Source: Punctularia strigosozonata HHB-11173 SS5 (Eukaryota; Basidiomycota; Agaricomycetes; Corticiales; Punctulariaceae). From it: 64,000 nucleotides of DNA. The stretch's first letter is position 1; the number at the start of each line of letters is the position of its first letter. Of the stretch, positions 45,173 to 60,557 are shown one piece after another. The translations under genes were made by a program, and so were the position numbers. The stretch is from NCBI RefSeq assembly GCF_000264995.1, contig NW_006767452.1, forward strand, positions 279,496 to 343,495. The letters are read 5' to 3'. Under the pieces are notes generated by a model, which ran no database searches, had not been told where the DNA came from, and worked only from the letters and a program-made list of their open reading frames with translations.

Positions 45173-47446
45173 ATGACGAGGAAATCAGGCCACCCGGAGG
45201 AGGTCGATATCGGCTCCCTCACTATCTCGAGGGCGGGGCAGCAGCATGTGGTGGAGTCGTCGTCCTCGAGCGATGTGGAACAAGCGATCAGGCAGGAAAA
45301 TATATCCGCGGGCGACATCGGCATACCTCATCAACCATCACGAATCCGTCCTAAGGCGAAGACGATGCCAGATGTTACTACAAACCAGCCCTACGCGGCG
45401 CCCAGTATACTTGGTTTCGCCATGGAACCTGAGAAGGTGCAGAAAATGCAGCGGTGGATCATCGGACTTGTCGTCGGTATGTCAGCTGCGTCTTGTCCTG
45501 CTTTGGTGCTGCGCCTAATGCTGCGCTGCAGTGAACTTTGACCTCGACCTGGGTCCCGTCATCCATTCCATATACCCCGACCTTGCTTTCTCCAAGGAGA
45601 CGAATCAGAATATGTAAGCTTGCTACGTCTTTCGCTTCTGGTTGCTTCGAAATGCTGATGATCACATCAGAGCCTTTTCATCCTTCCCTGATTCCCTGCA
45701 ATTTGCAGAGGGCGTAATGGATCACTCATTCCGCATCCGCGACTCGGGCACGCGCTCAGGGCCAGCAGATATCGATGGTTTCATCTATGGCTTTTCGCAC
45801 TTTACGCAGCACAGGGACAGCTCGTCCAAGCGCGGATACCTGCAGGTGCGCATTCACGTTCGTTCATATCCTTCGCAAGGACCTCAAACGTAACGGCATT
45901 GCAGCGGTCATTCGTGCTTCTTACCCAGCACGCTTACCCAGCTTTGTTCAGTCACATTTCAGCCAAACTCGGCTCACTGCACAACAGTCATGGCGAGGCC
46001 ATGCTAGAGGCGGCATGCCACAACATCGCTAGCTGGTATGTACTCCGTTACTCCACATCTCCGATCTCTTGTCCGACGAATAATGTCTGCAAAGAATAGG
46101 TCAGACCCGACGGCAGGGTCAACCGTCGAACTTGGTTTTCTAGGCTCCGTGTTGCGTGTTCAGCTCCCGCAGGACCTGGACGAGCCACAGCTATCCCAGA
46201 TCGCGTCGGACATGGGCGAGCATTATGTTTGTTCTTCAGCCTATATACGATATACCATGTGCTTACATCTTCCACGTTGCCTCCCTTTAGATACCCGCCT
46301 CGTTAGCTCCAGCGTCGCCTGCTATTCTTGCTCAATTGGACGCGGCTTTATCCCACCTGTGGTCCATCTGGGAATGTCTGGTTCTCTGCGAACCTTTGCT
46401 GATCTACGCACCCTCTCCCTCCATGACGTCTCAAGTCGTCTGGTGGCTACGCGATCTGCTCAGACCGGTGCGCGACTCACCGATGGACTGTAGCGACGAT
46501 GGCCCTGAGCTTTCACTCTCTAGATACCGTCAGCCACAGATTTCCGGCCCTACTTCACGATCCACGATGATGAATACCCGGCACTCGTTAACCCCCGTAT
46601 ACGACCGAAGTCAGGGCTGCTCCTCGGTGTGACGAATCCGTTCGTCAGCACCGAGTGTTCTCATTGGCCACACGTGCTCAGTCTCGGTCGGGAGTCCAGG
46701 TGAGTAGCTACCGGCCCCTTTCTCTCGGACGTCGTGATGTCGACCCCTTCATTGCAGCGGCAGAGCAGATGGTGCGGGACACGTAGCGGGCCCAGCACCG
46801 GGCTGGACGACGAAGACCCACAAGCGGTACATCTCCAAAGACCGCGCATTGCTGAAACGCATGGAGAATGCGCGCGGACACGCTGTTGCTGGTGAGGAAT
46901 CCTCGCTGTTGACCGAACGTGAGCGGATGCTCACCATGCTTGAGCCCAGAAGCCGAGCTATCGCACCTCATCCGACGTCATTTCTCCTCGCGCACGACCT
47001 CCCTCCTCGCCCCGCTCAATCGGTACCTCAACACGCTCCTGCCTTCTGCCCCGTCTTCTCTTGCAGTGACCTCCATCACACCCTCCCCATCTCCATCGCC
47101 GTCTCTCACGTCCCTCTCTTCTCTCTCCGCACCTGGGCCCTCGCCTTCTCTCATGTCCCTCCCCAACTCCTCAACACTCTCGGCATCCCACCCGCCGCCC
47201 CACTCGTCCTCCTCCTCTCATTCGTCACGTCAGGTTCCACCCGATTCTTTCAAGAAGCCGACCGCCCGCCTAAAGCCGTTCTCGCAGACCGCCTTCCTCG
47301 CTTCTCTCAAGGCGGGCGGGGCCGCACTACCGTTCAAGTCAGCTGCGAAGCAGAAGGAGTTCTATCAGCGCTGGCTGAAGACGCCCGCGTTTGGGATGTG
47401 GTTGGCGAGGCAGGAAGAAGTGGTTGGGAGGGTATTTGGAGGGTAG
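45173..47446 (+). CDS. DENN-domain protein, DENND6/AFI1-like
   Basis: A DENN-family Rab guanine-nucleotide exchange factor, probably acting on endosomal or polarity membranes. Exon joins reproduce the DENND6 layout: an acidic N-terminus; an upstream DENN segment with NFDLDLGPVIHSIYPD and AFSSFPDSLQFAEGVMDHSF; RSFVLLTQHAYPALFSHISA; LDAALSHLWSIWECLVL; the VTNPFVSTECSHWPHVL block; and a C-terminal part ending KEFYQRWLKTPAFGMWL, which is the family's final helix. A long Ser/Pro-rich insert lies before that helix. Around ten exons with GT-AG borders; an early intron donor after Leu-Val-Val joins cleanly to NFDLDL. Middle-exon boundaries near 46680-46850 are uncertain. The TAG stop is at 47444. Confidence 0.85.
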
Positions 47447-48229
47447 ATTAATCAGGACGGGTACCCCGATTCGAAGGCGTTGTTAGAAGAGGATTTGGCA
47501 CAGTTGATCAGAGAGGACGAATTCCTGACTACTTCGGGATCTGGCGCTCAGCACTGTGTGGACAATTTTGTAGCTTCTCGTGAGAGGGTGATCTGGCCTG
47601 GATCGTTCATGTTCGCCGCGGGCACACGTAGGTTCGTGACCTTGGTTACACGCATCTTGAGTATAGTCGCCTTTCTTCGCTGTAATCCCTACTGCGCAGT
47701 ATCCCAGAGTCGAGTTAGTCTGCTCCTGCTGGCCGGCGCTTATATGGCAAGCCAGCGCCTAAATCTGAAAAAATGCGCGTTAGGGGCCGTTAGGTGCCTG
47801 TCTCAAATTTCTAGCTGGCGACCTACCTTCTCATCGCACTTCCAAGCAAGGGGACGCCTTATCAAACTTTTGGAGCAAGATCCCGGGCAGCTTGCTAGTG
47901 GCATCACTGAGCTTGTGCTCTGGTTCAGCTGGCTGCGGGAGTTTATCGTACGCATTCGCCAGTGGCCAGAGGAGCAGGTTAAGCAGCGCGTTCTTGCTAT
48001 GAATGCCACAACGCAACAGAGGTGAAGTTCAATGCGACATCCTTGGTGTACATTGCTCCTCCAAATCCGGATCATGCCGCATTCCAACGTAGTGCGCTTC
48101 CTTCTCCATCGTGGTTGGGCCCTTCTCTCGAAGACACGCTCGGTCACGATGATCGTCTAGTAGCATTGTCGTCCGAACGCAGGAAACGATTTGAAGATCA
48201 CAAGCGCATAATCAGACCTCCGACACGCG
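47447..48229. other. unassigned region with one long frame
   Basis: A frame from 47480 to 48025 (plus) is open for 181 codons with ATG and no recognised family; composition is rich in Ser, Arg and Leu but without motif structure. It may be coincidence or a small lineage-specific gene. The rest is the promoter of the F-box gene. Confidence 0.35.
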
Positions 48230-49810
48230 ATGGAGCGAGAGCAAAAAACCATGCTGGAGCTCTGCATCGAACACAATTCATCGCTCCCCGTCAATCGCCT
48301 TGCTCCCGAAACTCTTTCGTATATCATGGTCCTTGTACAGTGCACCGAATATGTCTCATCAGATGGTGGACGATCCCAGTGGTCACCGGCGTATGTACAA
48401 GTTTGTGTTCGCTGGAGACGGATAGCCCTAGCTACGTCGAAGATATGGTACCTCCTAGACGCGATAAAACCCAGGCTGGCGTTGGCATTATGCAAACGCT
48501 TCCCAAAGAACCGTCTTCGCCTCTTCTACCGACCTTCGGCAGTTGGCGAAGTCAAGCATGAGCTGGATGCCCTGCACGAGATCGTTCTCAGGTATCCTTC
48601 TCGCATATCTGCTCTCCACATAGAAGGCGCGCGTGTCGCTGTTCACTCGGCCTTGCCGCAGTTTCAGACGTACGCCCCTGCGTTGCAAGTGCTTCATCTC
48701 GAGCCTCCCGAGCTGGATGACACGCAAAGCAAATACATCACCGGCTACCTCCAAAGCCTCCACGCTCCGAACCTTCGGGAATTGCGCCTGTACCATCTAT
48801 CCCCTAACTCATACTGGGGAACACCCTGGCTCAGAGCGCTGAGTTTGAGAAGCTTGACGATCACGCCCGGTAGGATGGGGTCATTGCCTGGACTCCACAA
48901 CGTACTTGCTACTTTGGAGGCCTTATCTTCCTTGGAGGTGTTGGAGCTGCATGGCCGTCTGCCTGAGGAGATCCTGTCTTTGGAGCCTTCGTCCTCCACG
49001 CGCAGGGTGCACCTACCGCTTCGCCACATCCAACTGCTGGGCACAGGCCTGGGTGTTGTATCCCTTCTCAGGCACCTGGTATTCACCAAGCCTTTGCATA
49101 AATTCGTGACGAAATGCGTAGCAGATGGGCCAAAATACTTCCCTCAGATCTGGCACTACGCCGAGCCGCACTGTCCTTCCTCACCAAGGGTCGATCTCAT
49201 TATCTCAGAGGACTGCATTCGGATTAGATTCCGCCCCGCGACGATCCTGGAATTTGTATCTTTGTCTTGGGATGAGACGGAACAGATACTGCAGTCGCTC
49301 AAACCTTGTTTGCCGCGGTTGAACATTTCCAAGTTGAAATTGGATGACGAGCTCGGGGCGTTGCCTCCGGAGTTGTCGCGGTCGATTCTCGTCGAATGCC
49401 GGACGATACAACATCTACAACTCGGTTCCTCTGATGCTGTTCAGATCATTTTCGACGTAATGCGTGTCCATCGCGCTGAAAACGACGGGGTCCAGCTGCT
49501 GCCCGAACTGAGGGCTCTCCGTATTTCTCACGTCGAACATGCACCACATTCCCCATGGTTTGGTCCACTGCGCGCGGAATTAGCAAGAAGGCAGGCAAAC
49601 TCCTTACGAAACGGCAGCTTACCGCTTCGGACTCTCATTCTGAAGGACTGTGAAGGATTGGATGAGACAGAAATTGATCTGTTGAGAGAAATCGAGCCTC
49701 GTTTCACTGTAGAGGTCCTGGTGAGCACAATTTTCACTCCCAATTGACATTCTCAAATCTAATTTGTCACCGTGAAGCCTGATGCCGAATCGGGATCAGA
49801 CGAGGAATGA
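48230..49810 (+). CDS. F-box/LRR-like protein
   Basis: 507 residues if the last exon (49778-49810) is joined after a GT-AG intron at 49721-49777; without it the frame runs to 49747. The N-terminal F-box is of the basidiomycete type: SSLPVNRLAPETLSYIMVL, then WSPAYVQVCVRWRRIALAT with the conserved Val-Cys-Arg-Trp-Arg and a Trp. The remainder is a series of irregular leucine-rich repeats (for example LREL, LRALSLRSLTITPG, LEVLELHGRLP, LRHIQLLG). F-box proteins recruit substrates to SCF ubiquitin ligases; such paralogues are numerous in Agaricomycetes. Upstream exons may exist. The acidic short final exon matches the usual end of the family. Confidence 0.82.
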
Positions 49811-50141
49811 GACTGGGTCGTCGGACAACACGGACGATTCGAATCACCGCATGTGCAGTGACTTATGGAGAAGTGATGTTCTATTTTCAAACAAGGCCTT
49901 ATCAATATATGAACGGTGATCTTCTAGAGTACCAGATCCCAATCAGCCTGTATCTACTGACCCAGTGACCGGGGAACATGGCCTCTGCGTATGCCAGCTT
50001 TGATGGACTGCCTGGACCTATGCGAACAACGGCGAAGGTTCATTCCCAGGTTTATCATCGGATGCGGTCCTCCGACTGCTTTCCATCCTTCCTCATAATC
50101 CGGCTCCAGATTGGACTATCGATATATCCATCCTTCCCCCG
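49811..50141. other. short intergenic spacer
   Basis: Between the F-box end and the FAD monooxygenase start; promoter of the latter. Nothing else seen. Confidence 0.5.
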
Positions 50142-52327
50142 ATGACGACCACTGAGGTACTGATCGTAAGCGCCTTTCAGCAATATATCCATCGATTCGG
50201 ATGCAACTCACCCACTGTTGTAAGGTCGGAGCTGGCCCTGCCGGCTTAATATCTGCGTTGGTGCTCGCAAAGAACGGCATCAAACCTCGCATCGTTGACA
50301 GGGATGACAAATTCCACGTAGGATCGCGTGGCTTTGGCATTCAGGTCCGTTTTTCGTGCACTTGACTCCAGGACCTTCATTATGCTGAAGTTCAGCTTAG
50401 CCCCGCACGTTCGAGCTTTTCCAAACTCTGGGCATCGTGGAAGATCTGAAGAAGCTAGCGACACCCATCCCTACCATGAGAGCCTATAAGCTCCCTGGAG
50501 GAATAGAGCCCGTCAAGACGTGGGATCTTTACGAGAAAAGTGAGATCTGGCCGGATCGCCCGTATGTAAGGAGTTCCAACATGTCTGGAAAGAGTACCGC
50601 CGACTCACTCGTGCGCGTCTAGGCCAATGGCGCCTGTCTCAGTCAAGCAGTGCTAGAGAAGGTTATCAGAGCCCACTTGGAGAAGTATGGCGTGACTGTC
50701 GAACTGAACAAAGGTCTTATCGCGATCGAGCAAGACGCCGACGTCGTAACAGCTACTATTGCAATCCATAGATCCGGTGTCCCGACGGAGGAGCGTGAGG
50801 TGGTGGTCGCGAAATACTTGATTGGCGCCGATGGCGCTAAAGGTACGCAGGATTTGACCACTACTATCATTGTTATGACCGACCTTGAAATCAGGATCCT
50901 GTCGCAAGCTGTTAGGCTTCACCTTCGGGGGAGAGACACGCGATTCAGATGGCATGGTATGGGGAGATGTCGAGATTCAAGGACTTACAAACGATGTGAG
51001 CAGTCTCCCGATTCTGCGGTTGCGGTTGCTTAACGAAACATGTGATCGAAGTACTGGCATATCTGGGGAAAGCCTGGGCAATTCACGCAAGTAGATGACC
51101 ATGCGGGACGTTCGTCTTGCTCAAACCCGTTATTAGGATCATGGCGCGGCCTTTGAGTCCGTCAGGCAACACGTTCGGCATCGGGATCACGGGCCAGAAC
51201 TTCGACCCAACAGAGCTCGCACAGCGCGAGAGTGTGATCTCGTTCATTCGTCGGGAAACCGGTCGGGGTGATCTAGAGTTCGGAGAATTCAGCTGGCTTT
51301 CTTACTTCAAGTACGCGCAATCACCCGCGCCTGACTTTTACTCACCACATGCAAAGACCTAACATGCGCATGGTCAATAAGTTCCATGAGGGCAGAGCGT
51401 TCCTCGTTGGAGGTAAGGGCGGTGGTGTGAACTACGTTCATCATCGTTGATGGTCGTACGCGTTGCTTTCTCCAGACTCTGCGCACGTCCATTCTCCGAC
51501 TGGAGGCCAAGGGATGAATTGTAGCGTCCAAGATGCTGTAGGCGCTTCTCGGAATAAACACGATGATTGCTATCATGCTGATTGTCTCTTAGTCAAACCT
51601 CGGGTGGAAGCTCGCGCTGGTGATCAAAGGCCTTGCTCCTCCGTCATTGCTCCTCTCATACACGGAGGAAAGGTTGCCGGTGATCGCCCAGATGTTGCAC
51701 GCAACAACGGCTCTGTACACTCATACTGTGGCGAAAGAGCGGCCCCTCGAGACGCCGGTAAAGGAGGCGTCCGAGGGCGAGAACGCTTCCGGCTGGTTCC
51801 GATGGAGGAACTCGGCTCTGGAGATGTATGGCATCAACTATCGCTACAGCGAAATCGTCCTCGAGCAGCGCGACCCGAACGACCTGACAAAGGAGGATGC
51901 CCTGGGACGGGCATATTCCGGCTACGAAGGCCACGGCAATCTGCGAGCGGGCGATCGCGCACCAGATGCCCCGGGACTCGTGGCTGGAGATGGAACCGAA
52001 ACGTCGCTCTTCGGCATTTTCAAGGTCGAAAAGCATACGGTTCTGGTTTTTACGGCATCTGGCGATGCTGACAACGTCGACTTGAAGAGCGACATGCCCG
52101 ACTCTGTGGCTACCCACAGTCAGATCTTCCAGATCTGCAACGAGGCGGGCACCGCTTACCAGAGCGACGTCCAAGTACTCCATGATCGTGACGGCCATGC
52201 TCGCGGAGCCTACTTCGCCGAAGCTAATACCACCAACGTGGTGATCGTGCGACCAGACGGCTTCGTAGGCGCCATCGTCCGCGACCAGGACGGGGTAAGA
52301 CAGTACTTCTCGAAGATTTTTTACTAG
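50142..52327 (+). CDS. FAD-dependent aromatic monooxygenase (phenol-hydroxylase-like)
   Basis: About eleven exons reconstruct the whole protein. The first exon (24 bp) is followed by VGAGPAGLISALVLA, the dinucleotide fold; LIGADGAKG gives the DG motif; GDSAHVHSPTGGQGMN is the FAD-phosphate motif; and NLGWKLALVIKGLAPPSLLLSYTEER is the conserved helix. A C-terminal thioredoxin-like domain follows (APGLVAGDGT, then HTVLVFTASGD), the domain layout of fungal phenol 2-monooxygenases. These hydroxylate phenols with NADPH and O2. The intron at 51087-51136 has a GC donor (TTCAC before GCAAGT); only this choice keeps the frame. No stop interrupts the reconstructed gene. The TAG at 52325-52327 ends the CDS. 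Close neighbours: SelO, CoA-transferase and terpene synthase. Confidence 0.9.
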
Positions 52328-52564
52328 CATTGAGTTCTCGTGCAATGTCAATGTTCTCAATAGCAGCGGGCATATTCTCGGTGCTCATCAGCAAGACTGG
52401 GTGACTGAGTTGCACCAACCCAGGTGGTAGAGGCGCACCAAAACCGAACCGATCCTGAGAATATTCGCGCAGCTCCATCCACGTGCCTCATGACGCCAAC
52501 TGCGCTTCATTACTGAGCAGCAACCGAAGTGAAGTATGGCCGCTCAGGATATGGGCCATATTCT

Positions 52565-55474
<2,910 letters not shown>

Positions 55475-55710
55475 ATTGCATGGTGCGGCATAACGATGCA
55501 AAATAGCTAGGTCAGATTGGTAAATCTTAGTACATAAGCCCTGGAACTCGGAAGCCAATGTACGGACTCGAGTAGTAAGGTGCAGCCCGTGTCCGCCGCA
55601 AGCGCAGGCTGAGCCGCAGTTCCCACGTACCACTATCACGAGCCTGTGAACTCACCTACCGCGACGGCGATGCTCCCGCCGGTGGTTAGATCGCCAAGCT
55701 GACACGCCCC

Positions 55711-57211
55711 ATGTTGCCTTTGGATGGCATACGTGTGGTTGAGGTGAGCGCGGTGGACTCCCCTAGTCGCGCGAGACCTCATGGAACGCCCTAGTTCGCC
55801 GGCCTTGCGCCAGCGCCATTCGCTGGTCTTGTACTGGCCGACTGGGGTGCAGATGTCATTCGTATTGACAGAGCTGGCCAGGCGACTTCCACAGATGTCC
55901 TTTGCCGCGGAAAACGTTCCTTTGCTGCAAATCTGAAGCATACGGCTGGCAAAAACATCGTGCTTAAGCTCATTTCAAGTGCGGATGTCTTGATTGACCC
56001 CTTTCGCCCTGGTGTGCTTGAACGCCTCGGATTCGCCCCCGAAGTTTTCCTTGGTCCAGAAGGAATCAATAAACGCTTGATATACAGCAGAATTCGGGGG
56101 TGCGTAAGTCGATCGTTCTGTGGCAACTGGCGTCACAGGAGTATCTAGCTTTCCTATCGGAGATACTCGACAGAATTCGGCAGGTGGGGTCATGCAGTAC
56201 ATCGACTCTTTCAGCACTCATCGATGTTTTAGGACATGATATCAATTATCTTGCTGCCAGCGGTGTTCTCTCCGTGCGTGAGATGACTCTCATACTCATA
56301 TGCCCAGCAACGTGAAACCGGACCGGTGCAGATGCTTCCCGGAACGGACAAACCCATGTTTCCGTTAAACCTCTTGGCAGACTTCGGCGGTGGAGGATTG
56401 CTCTGTGCCCTCGGTATCATCCTCGCGCTCTTCCAACGTCAATCAACAGGAGTTGGTCAAGTCGTAACCACTGACATGGCGAGTCCTCGGGATAACGTGA
56501 TGTAACACGAGAATTGAGGGAAAATCATTAGGTCTCAGGAACTCGCTACATATCATCGTTCCCATTACTGAATACTGCGAATATGTCGTCACCGTGGTTC
56601 TCCGGCTCCCGAGGCACCAACCTGCTGGATGGCGGCGCCCCATTTTACGATATTTACGTCTGCTCTGACGGTGGATATATTTCGGTTGGATGCCTTGAAC
56701 CGCAGTTCTTCACCGCATTCATTGACAGCCTACGCTCGGCTTTGCCACGCGACTTCTCTGTGGGAGGATGGATACCGAGCTTGGCGAGTCTCGAGGATCG
56801 AAGTCAATGGCCTCAGCTACGCGAATACATTGGTACAGCTTTTCGCGCGCACACCAGAGACTATTGGGCCGGAGTTTTTGACGGTGTGGATCAGACATAA
56901 CTTATCCGTAATCTCAACTGATCAACTGTTATTATTTAGCGACTGACTCCTGCGTGGTGCCTGTCCTCAGCCCCACCGAAGCATCTGCGAAATTGGGGTC
57001 GTCGATTCCGTTGCGACATCCGTGTCTGAGTGCCGCTGTTAATCCGCCACGATCTTCCCACCAATCACACGCGACGATCGCACCCGGTCGACACACTCAC
57101 GAAGTCCTGATGGAGTTGGGATATTCTGATGCTGATCGACGTCGACTTGTCCTGAGTGGCGCTGTCGGAGGCTCTTCGGTGGGATTGAACATGAATCAAA
57201 CAAAACTGTGA
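55711..57211 (+). CDS. CaiB/BaiF family CoA-transferase (alpha-methylacyl-CoA racemase-like)
   Basis: Family III CoA-transferase or racemase-type enzyme. Exons read [18 protein letters not shown], then the [14 protein letters not shown] segment (the conserved catalytic region begins here), [64 protein letters not shown] and [19 protein letters not shown], with the C-terminal PTEASAKLG region. Typical substrates are branched-chain acyl-CoAs; a 2-methylacyl-CoA epimerase role is possible. The segment at 56090-56250 fits the family least well and contains a repeat of CAGAATTCGG, so its splicing is uncertain. The intron at 56479-56531 starts with GC. Ends at TGA 57211. Confidence 0.82.
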
Positions 57212-57717
57212 TTGACTACCCACGGGCGGAGCATAGTGTATTATGTACGAACAATACGTAACAGTAACTTCCCACAAGATTCCGGTGCTGGTACTCTCGC
57301 AGTGGGCTTGCATACCCCGGCTACCAAACACTGCCGCGGTCGAAGGAATGCACTATGGCCTGGCGCATCGCATTCTGCCCAGCCTCCGGAGCTGTTAGCG
57401 TCGCATTTGGCTTTTGTATTCATGCAGGAAGAGAAGAACTCTACAGACGGTCAACGATAGCCAACGATAAGGCTGTAACTGGAATTATAGACGAGCTATG
57501 TCTACATCGCGCTGAGAATGCTACAAGTAAGGTGAACGAACGAACCGCTCAGAATCTATGGCATGGCGAAGTCCGCGGTAATCGAACAGCGGGCAACTTA
57601 ATGATAAGTATGGTAAGGGACGAATATAAGGGAGAGGCTAAGCTGCAGTATAAAAAATCTAGAGAAGGAGTGACTGGTCCATGAATAAATCAAGTAATGG
57701 ATAGGTGGTGAACACCC
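57212..57717. other. convergent intergenic region
   Basis: Between the 3' ends of the CoA-transferase (plus) and the terpene synthase (minus). A plus-strand frame 57355-57684 is open but shows no family features. Two AT-rich blocks occur. No repeat seen. Confidence 0.45.
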
Positions 57718-58943
57718 TCAATGCTCTTTGACAGCAGGGCGCTTCTCCAAGAGGGGTACGATACGAGTGCGCTTCACCTCGAGCCCGTGACGGCCAAAGT
57801 AACGCTGACTTTCGAAGCTCCATTGGTCGTTAGTGCGGACGAGGTTGCCGATGCTCTCGATGTAGCGTTGGACACTCGGCTGCATGCACGCGGGGTCATT
57901 CTTCGAGTCTTCCCAGAGCTTCACGAACTCCGCCGCGAGCTGCTCGTGACGCCGGCCAGTAAAGGCCATGGCTCGGGCAAGGTTCATGCCCACGCTATGC
58001 ATCACGACGGTCACGAAGTTGTGATCGGCGTCATCCTGAGACTGCTCCCGGTTGTAGGAGTACATGTCCTGTAGATCATGGGTAAGAATCCGAACTAAGC
58101 GTGAGCTCAAGACATACGTTAGACAGAGTGATCACGTCGATTGCGATGCGAGTCATCTCTTCGATAAGCGGAAGGTCGAAGATTTCCTCCGGTATGTCCT
58201 CTTCAAGGAGCATGAGAGCAAGCAAGGGTCTGCAACCGATGTTCTTGCGCCGGACCTCCATGTATCCGTCAATGTCGCGAACGTGCCGACAGTCTCTGTC
58301 GCGGGCTTGATCAACGACGGATTCGAGGTAGTCGCCAAAGCTTTTCAGGAAACGGCGCTGCATCACATCGCTCGCATCGACGATTGCACGTTCCCAAAAT
58401 CTGGTACAGGAAAGTCAGTGAGAGCATTATATACCCGAAACAAACGACCTACTGCCGAGTGATTTCTCCGCCAACCCATTCGCCTGCGGGGCGAGGCTTG
58501 TGTGGGTTGCGCAGGGCATCCAGAACAATGTCTACTTGACTGCGGACCACATCCGCAGATTGCAAGTCGGAGAACTCGTCCACGACGAAGAATAAGTTGA
58601 TCAAGTCGCACCCGACTCTGAGGTGGGCTACACGGGAAGTGAGTCGCAGCACGGACGGGTGGACTCGGGGACAACACACATAGAGACATCTTAGGATAGG
58701 CGAGAGCCGCGAACAGGCCTATGCAATATCGTCAGCTTGTCAACAAGGTGTCACGAAGCAGTACTAACCGAAGTCGCAACGGTTGAAGGCATCCTGAGCC
58801 CTCGGCTCGAAGGCACGGAAACTCTCGATCCAGGACTGCGACGCATACTTCGCCTCCTGATAGTGGGGGTTAATCCTACGAGGGAAGGGCCATTGTACAA
58901 GGGTGCGAGGAATCCGGATGATTTTCTTCTGAGGACGTCCCAT
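57718..58943 (-). CDS. sesquiterpene synthase (trichodiene-synthase-like fold)
   Basis: Class I terpene cyclase that ionises farnesyl diphosphate. Exons 57718-58068, 58118-58400, 58453-58627, 58680-58718 and 58769-58943 (all GT-AG) give 340 residues in a single frame, the normal size for fungal sesquiterpene synthases. The Asp-rich metal site is DEFSD in [14 protein letters not shown], and the second metal site NDMYSYNRE is of the NSE type (N-D-x-x-S-x-x-x-E), joined across an intron. A helix with the usual [15 protein letters not shown] follows the first site. The N-terminal Trp-Pro-Phe-Pro-Arg-Arg motif is of the sort found before helix A. The product cannot be predicted. Separated from the CoA-transferase by 506 bp. 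Confidence 0.9.
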
Positions 58944-60216
58944 ATTGGCTGGGTGTGGGTGACCGACTCACCGACTATGAACGAGCTTTATAGAGCCCCG
59001 ACGCGGCTTCTCCGGGGTGCAGGGATGCGGAGCCATATGAGAGCCAAGTGAACGGCGAAGTCATCGGGCTCCGGCGGCTCGCGAGTCAAAATGTGGGGAC
59101 GGCGACGTAGGAAATGCATCGGATATAAGAATTGAAACATTTGTTTCACTTCTGTTCTTATTTCCAAGTATAGTCGGTCTGGACAGAAAAAGCGCTGTCG
59201 TCTCGGCGTCGACGATGCATAGCATTCGTCGCGCGAACGCGGGGCTGATGGCGAAGGCGCCGCACTGTACATCGCAGGTGCGAATGTGATATCGCGCGGG
59301 GCCAATCTGGGGAGAACAATTGGTGGATCTGAGAGCATCGGTTTTCCCGCACGCGAGCGACACGCGGGATAGACGCAAAATGAAGAACTTTGCTCGGGGG
59401 AACACCTGGGAACGCGCTCCGCGCCGGCTAGGCCTTCGCGCCCCTTCCACGTTTCACAGTGCCCACGACGTACCGAGCAAGCGTTCCGGCCTATGGCAGC
59501 GTTTCCCGCGTGAATACATATCAGCGACCCCATAATATGCAGTGTATTCCGGTGCCGGTTCCGCGCATAGGTGCGGCGAGGGCTCACGGATGCATTTTCG
59601 GGAGAAATCAATGTCTGCGCTACGGCGTTGTCCGGTGTCATGCCGATATCACTGTGCGCGCGGTATACCCATTGATTGAAGAAAACTATCGTGCGTGGGT
59701 GACCCACTCACAGGAGATGTTGATCTCTCTATGTTGTTTCCAATCCTCGCGAACCACGTCAAGTGGCCAGAACTTCCGAAGCGCGCAAAGCGAACTTCTC
59801 CGCCACGCGAGCGAGGGGGTCCTGGGCGGACAAACTTGGCGTGCAAGCTTAACCGAAGTGAACAAGGCAAAAAGATGAGATCTCGAGTTGGCGCTCACCG
59901 GTTCATTGGTTCTCGCCTTCGTCACATACGGATCACTGGGCACGGACTCCGCCCTTACTTCACGCGCGGAGTCATTCGGCTAACCATTGCGCAGCGGAAA
60001 CACTCACTCAGCGGGTCCGCGAATCGCACGGGTTATGTCCGCCTGCAGTAGCGCTAAACTTTGAGACATCAACACAGCCCCGAGCGGCTTTGTTACCATA
60101 GGGAGTGTAGAGTTTCGGAAAATGTTGAGAGCAAGAAGGAACGTTTTCAATTTGGGGGTTCTGGCATTACACACGGATCACACGGTCAGGTGAGAGTTAT
60201 CGCGCGCCACAATGTA
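58944..60216. other. intergenic region upstream of the terpene synthase
   Basis: Long open frames occur on both strands (minus 58988-59707, 239 codons; plus 59459-59878), overlapping each other and with no motif structure; I take them as GC-rich coincidence. The stretch should include the terpene synthase promoter (58944 on). Nothing else is recognised until the MITE. Confidence 0.4.
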
Positions 60217-60483
60217 CTGTAGTTTTACGACCTTATGTTCAGGTTTGTAGAAGGGGGACAGGGACACGTTAGTTCAACTATCCGTGGGAAGTTCATTTTG
60301 ACCCGGCCCGTTGGTCCTGAAGTGATATACATCACATTTGTGTTTTCCACAGTCAAAGCATTATTTTCCCACACTTAGTTACGGACGTCCGGCAGGTGAG
60401 GGGACAGGGGACCACCTGTCATTTTAGGTTCAGTTCATGAAGCCATGGGGACAGGGGACGAACATAAGGTCGTAAAACTACAG
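60217..60483. mobile_element. MITE with 24-bp terminal inverted repeats and TA duplication
   Basis: A 267-bp element bounded by perfect inverted repeats: CTGTAGTTTTACGACCTTAT at the left (full repeat 60217-60240) and its reverse complement at the right (60460-60483). A TA dinucleotide stands on each side (60215-60216 and 60484-60485), the target-site pattern of Tc1/mariner elements. No transposase frame fits inside. The interior has two or three runs of the type GGGACAGGGGAC, some within 60 bases of an end, which could be subterminal repeats. Intact symmetrical ends suggest recent or still mobilisable DNA, dependent on a transposase encoded elsewhere. Confidence 0.85.
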
Positions 60484-60557
60484 TATTACACATTACATAG
60501 ACTTCCCCCGACTTCCTCTCACTGCCACGCGCATCATTCAGAGCTCCCGCTGCAATC

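Noticed and set aside
58988-59707. 239-codon minus-strand frame upstream of the terpene synthase
   Set aside because: No motif, no plausible splice structure and overlaps another long frame on the other strand; GC-rich sequence gives such frames by chance.
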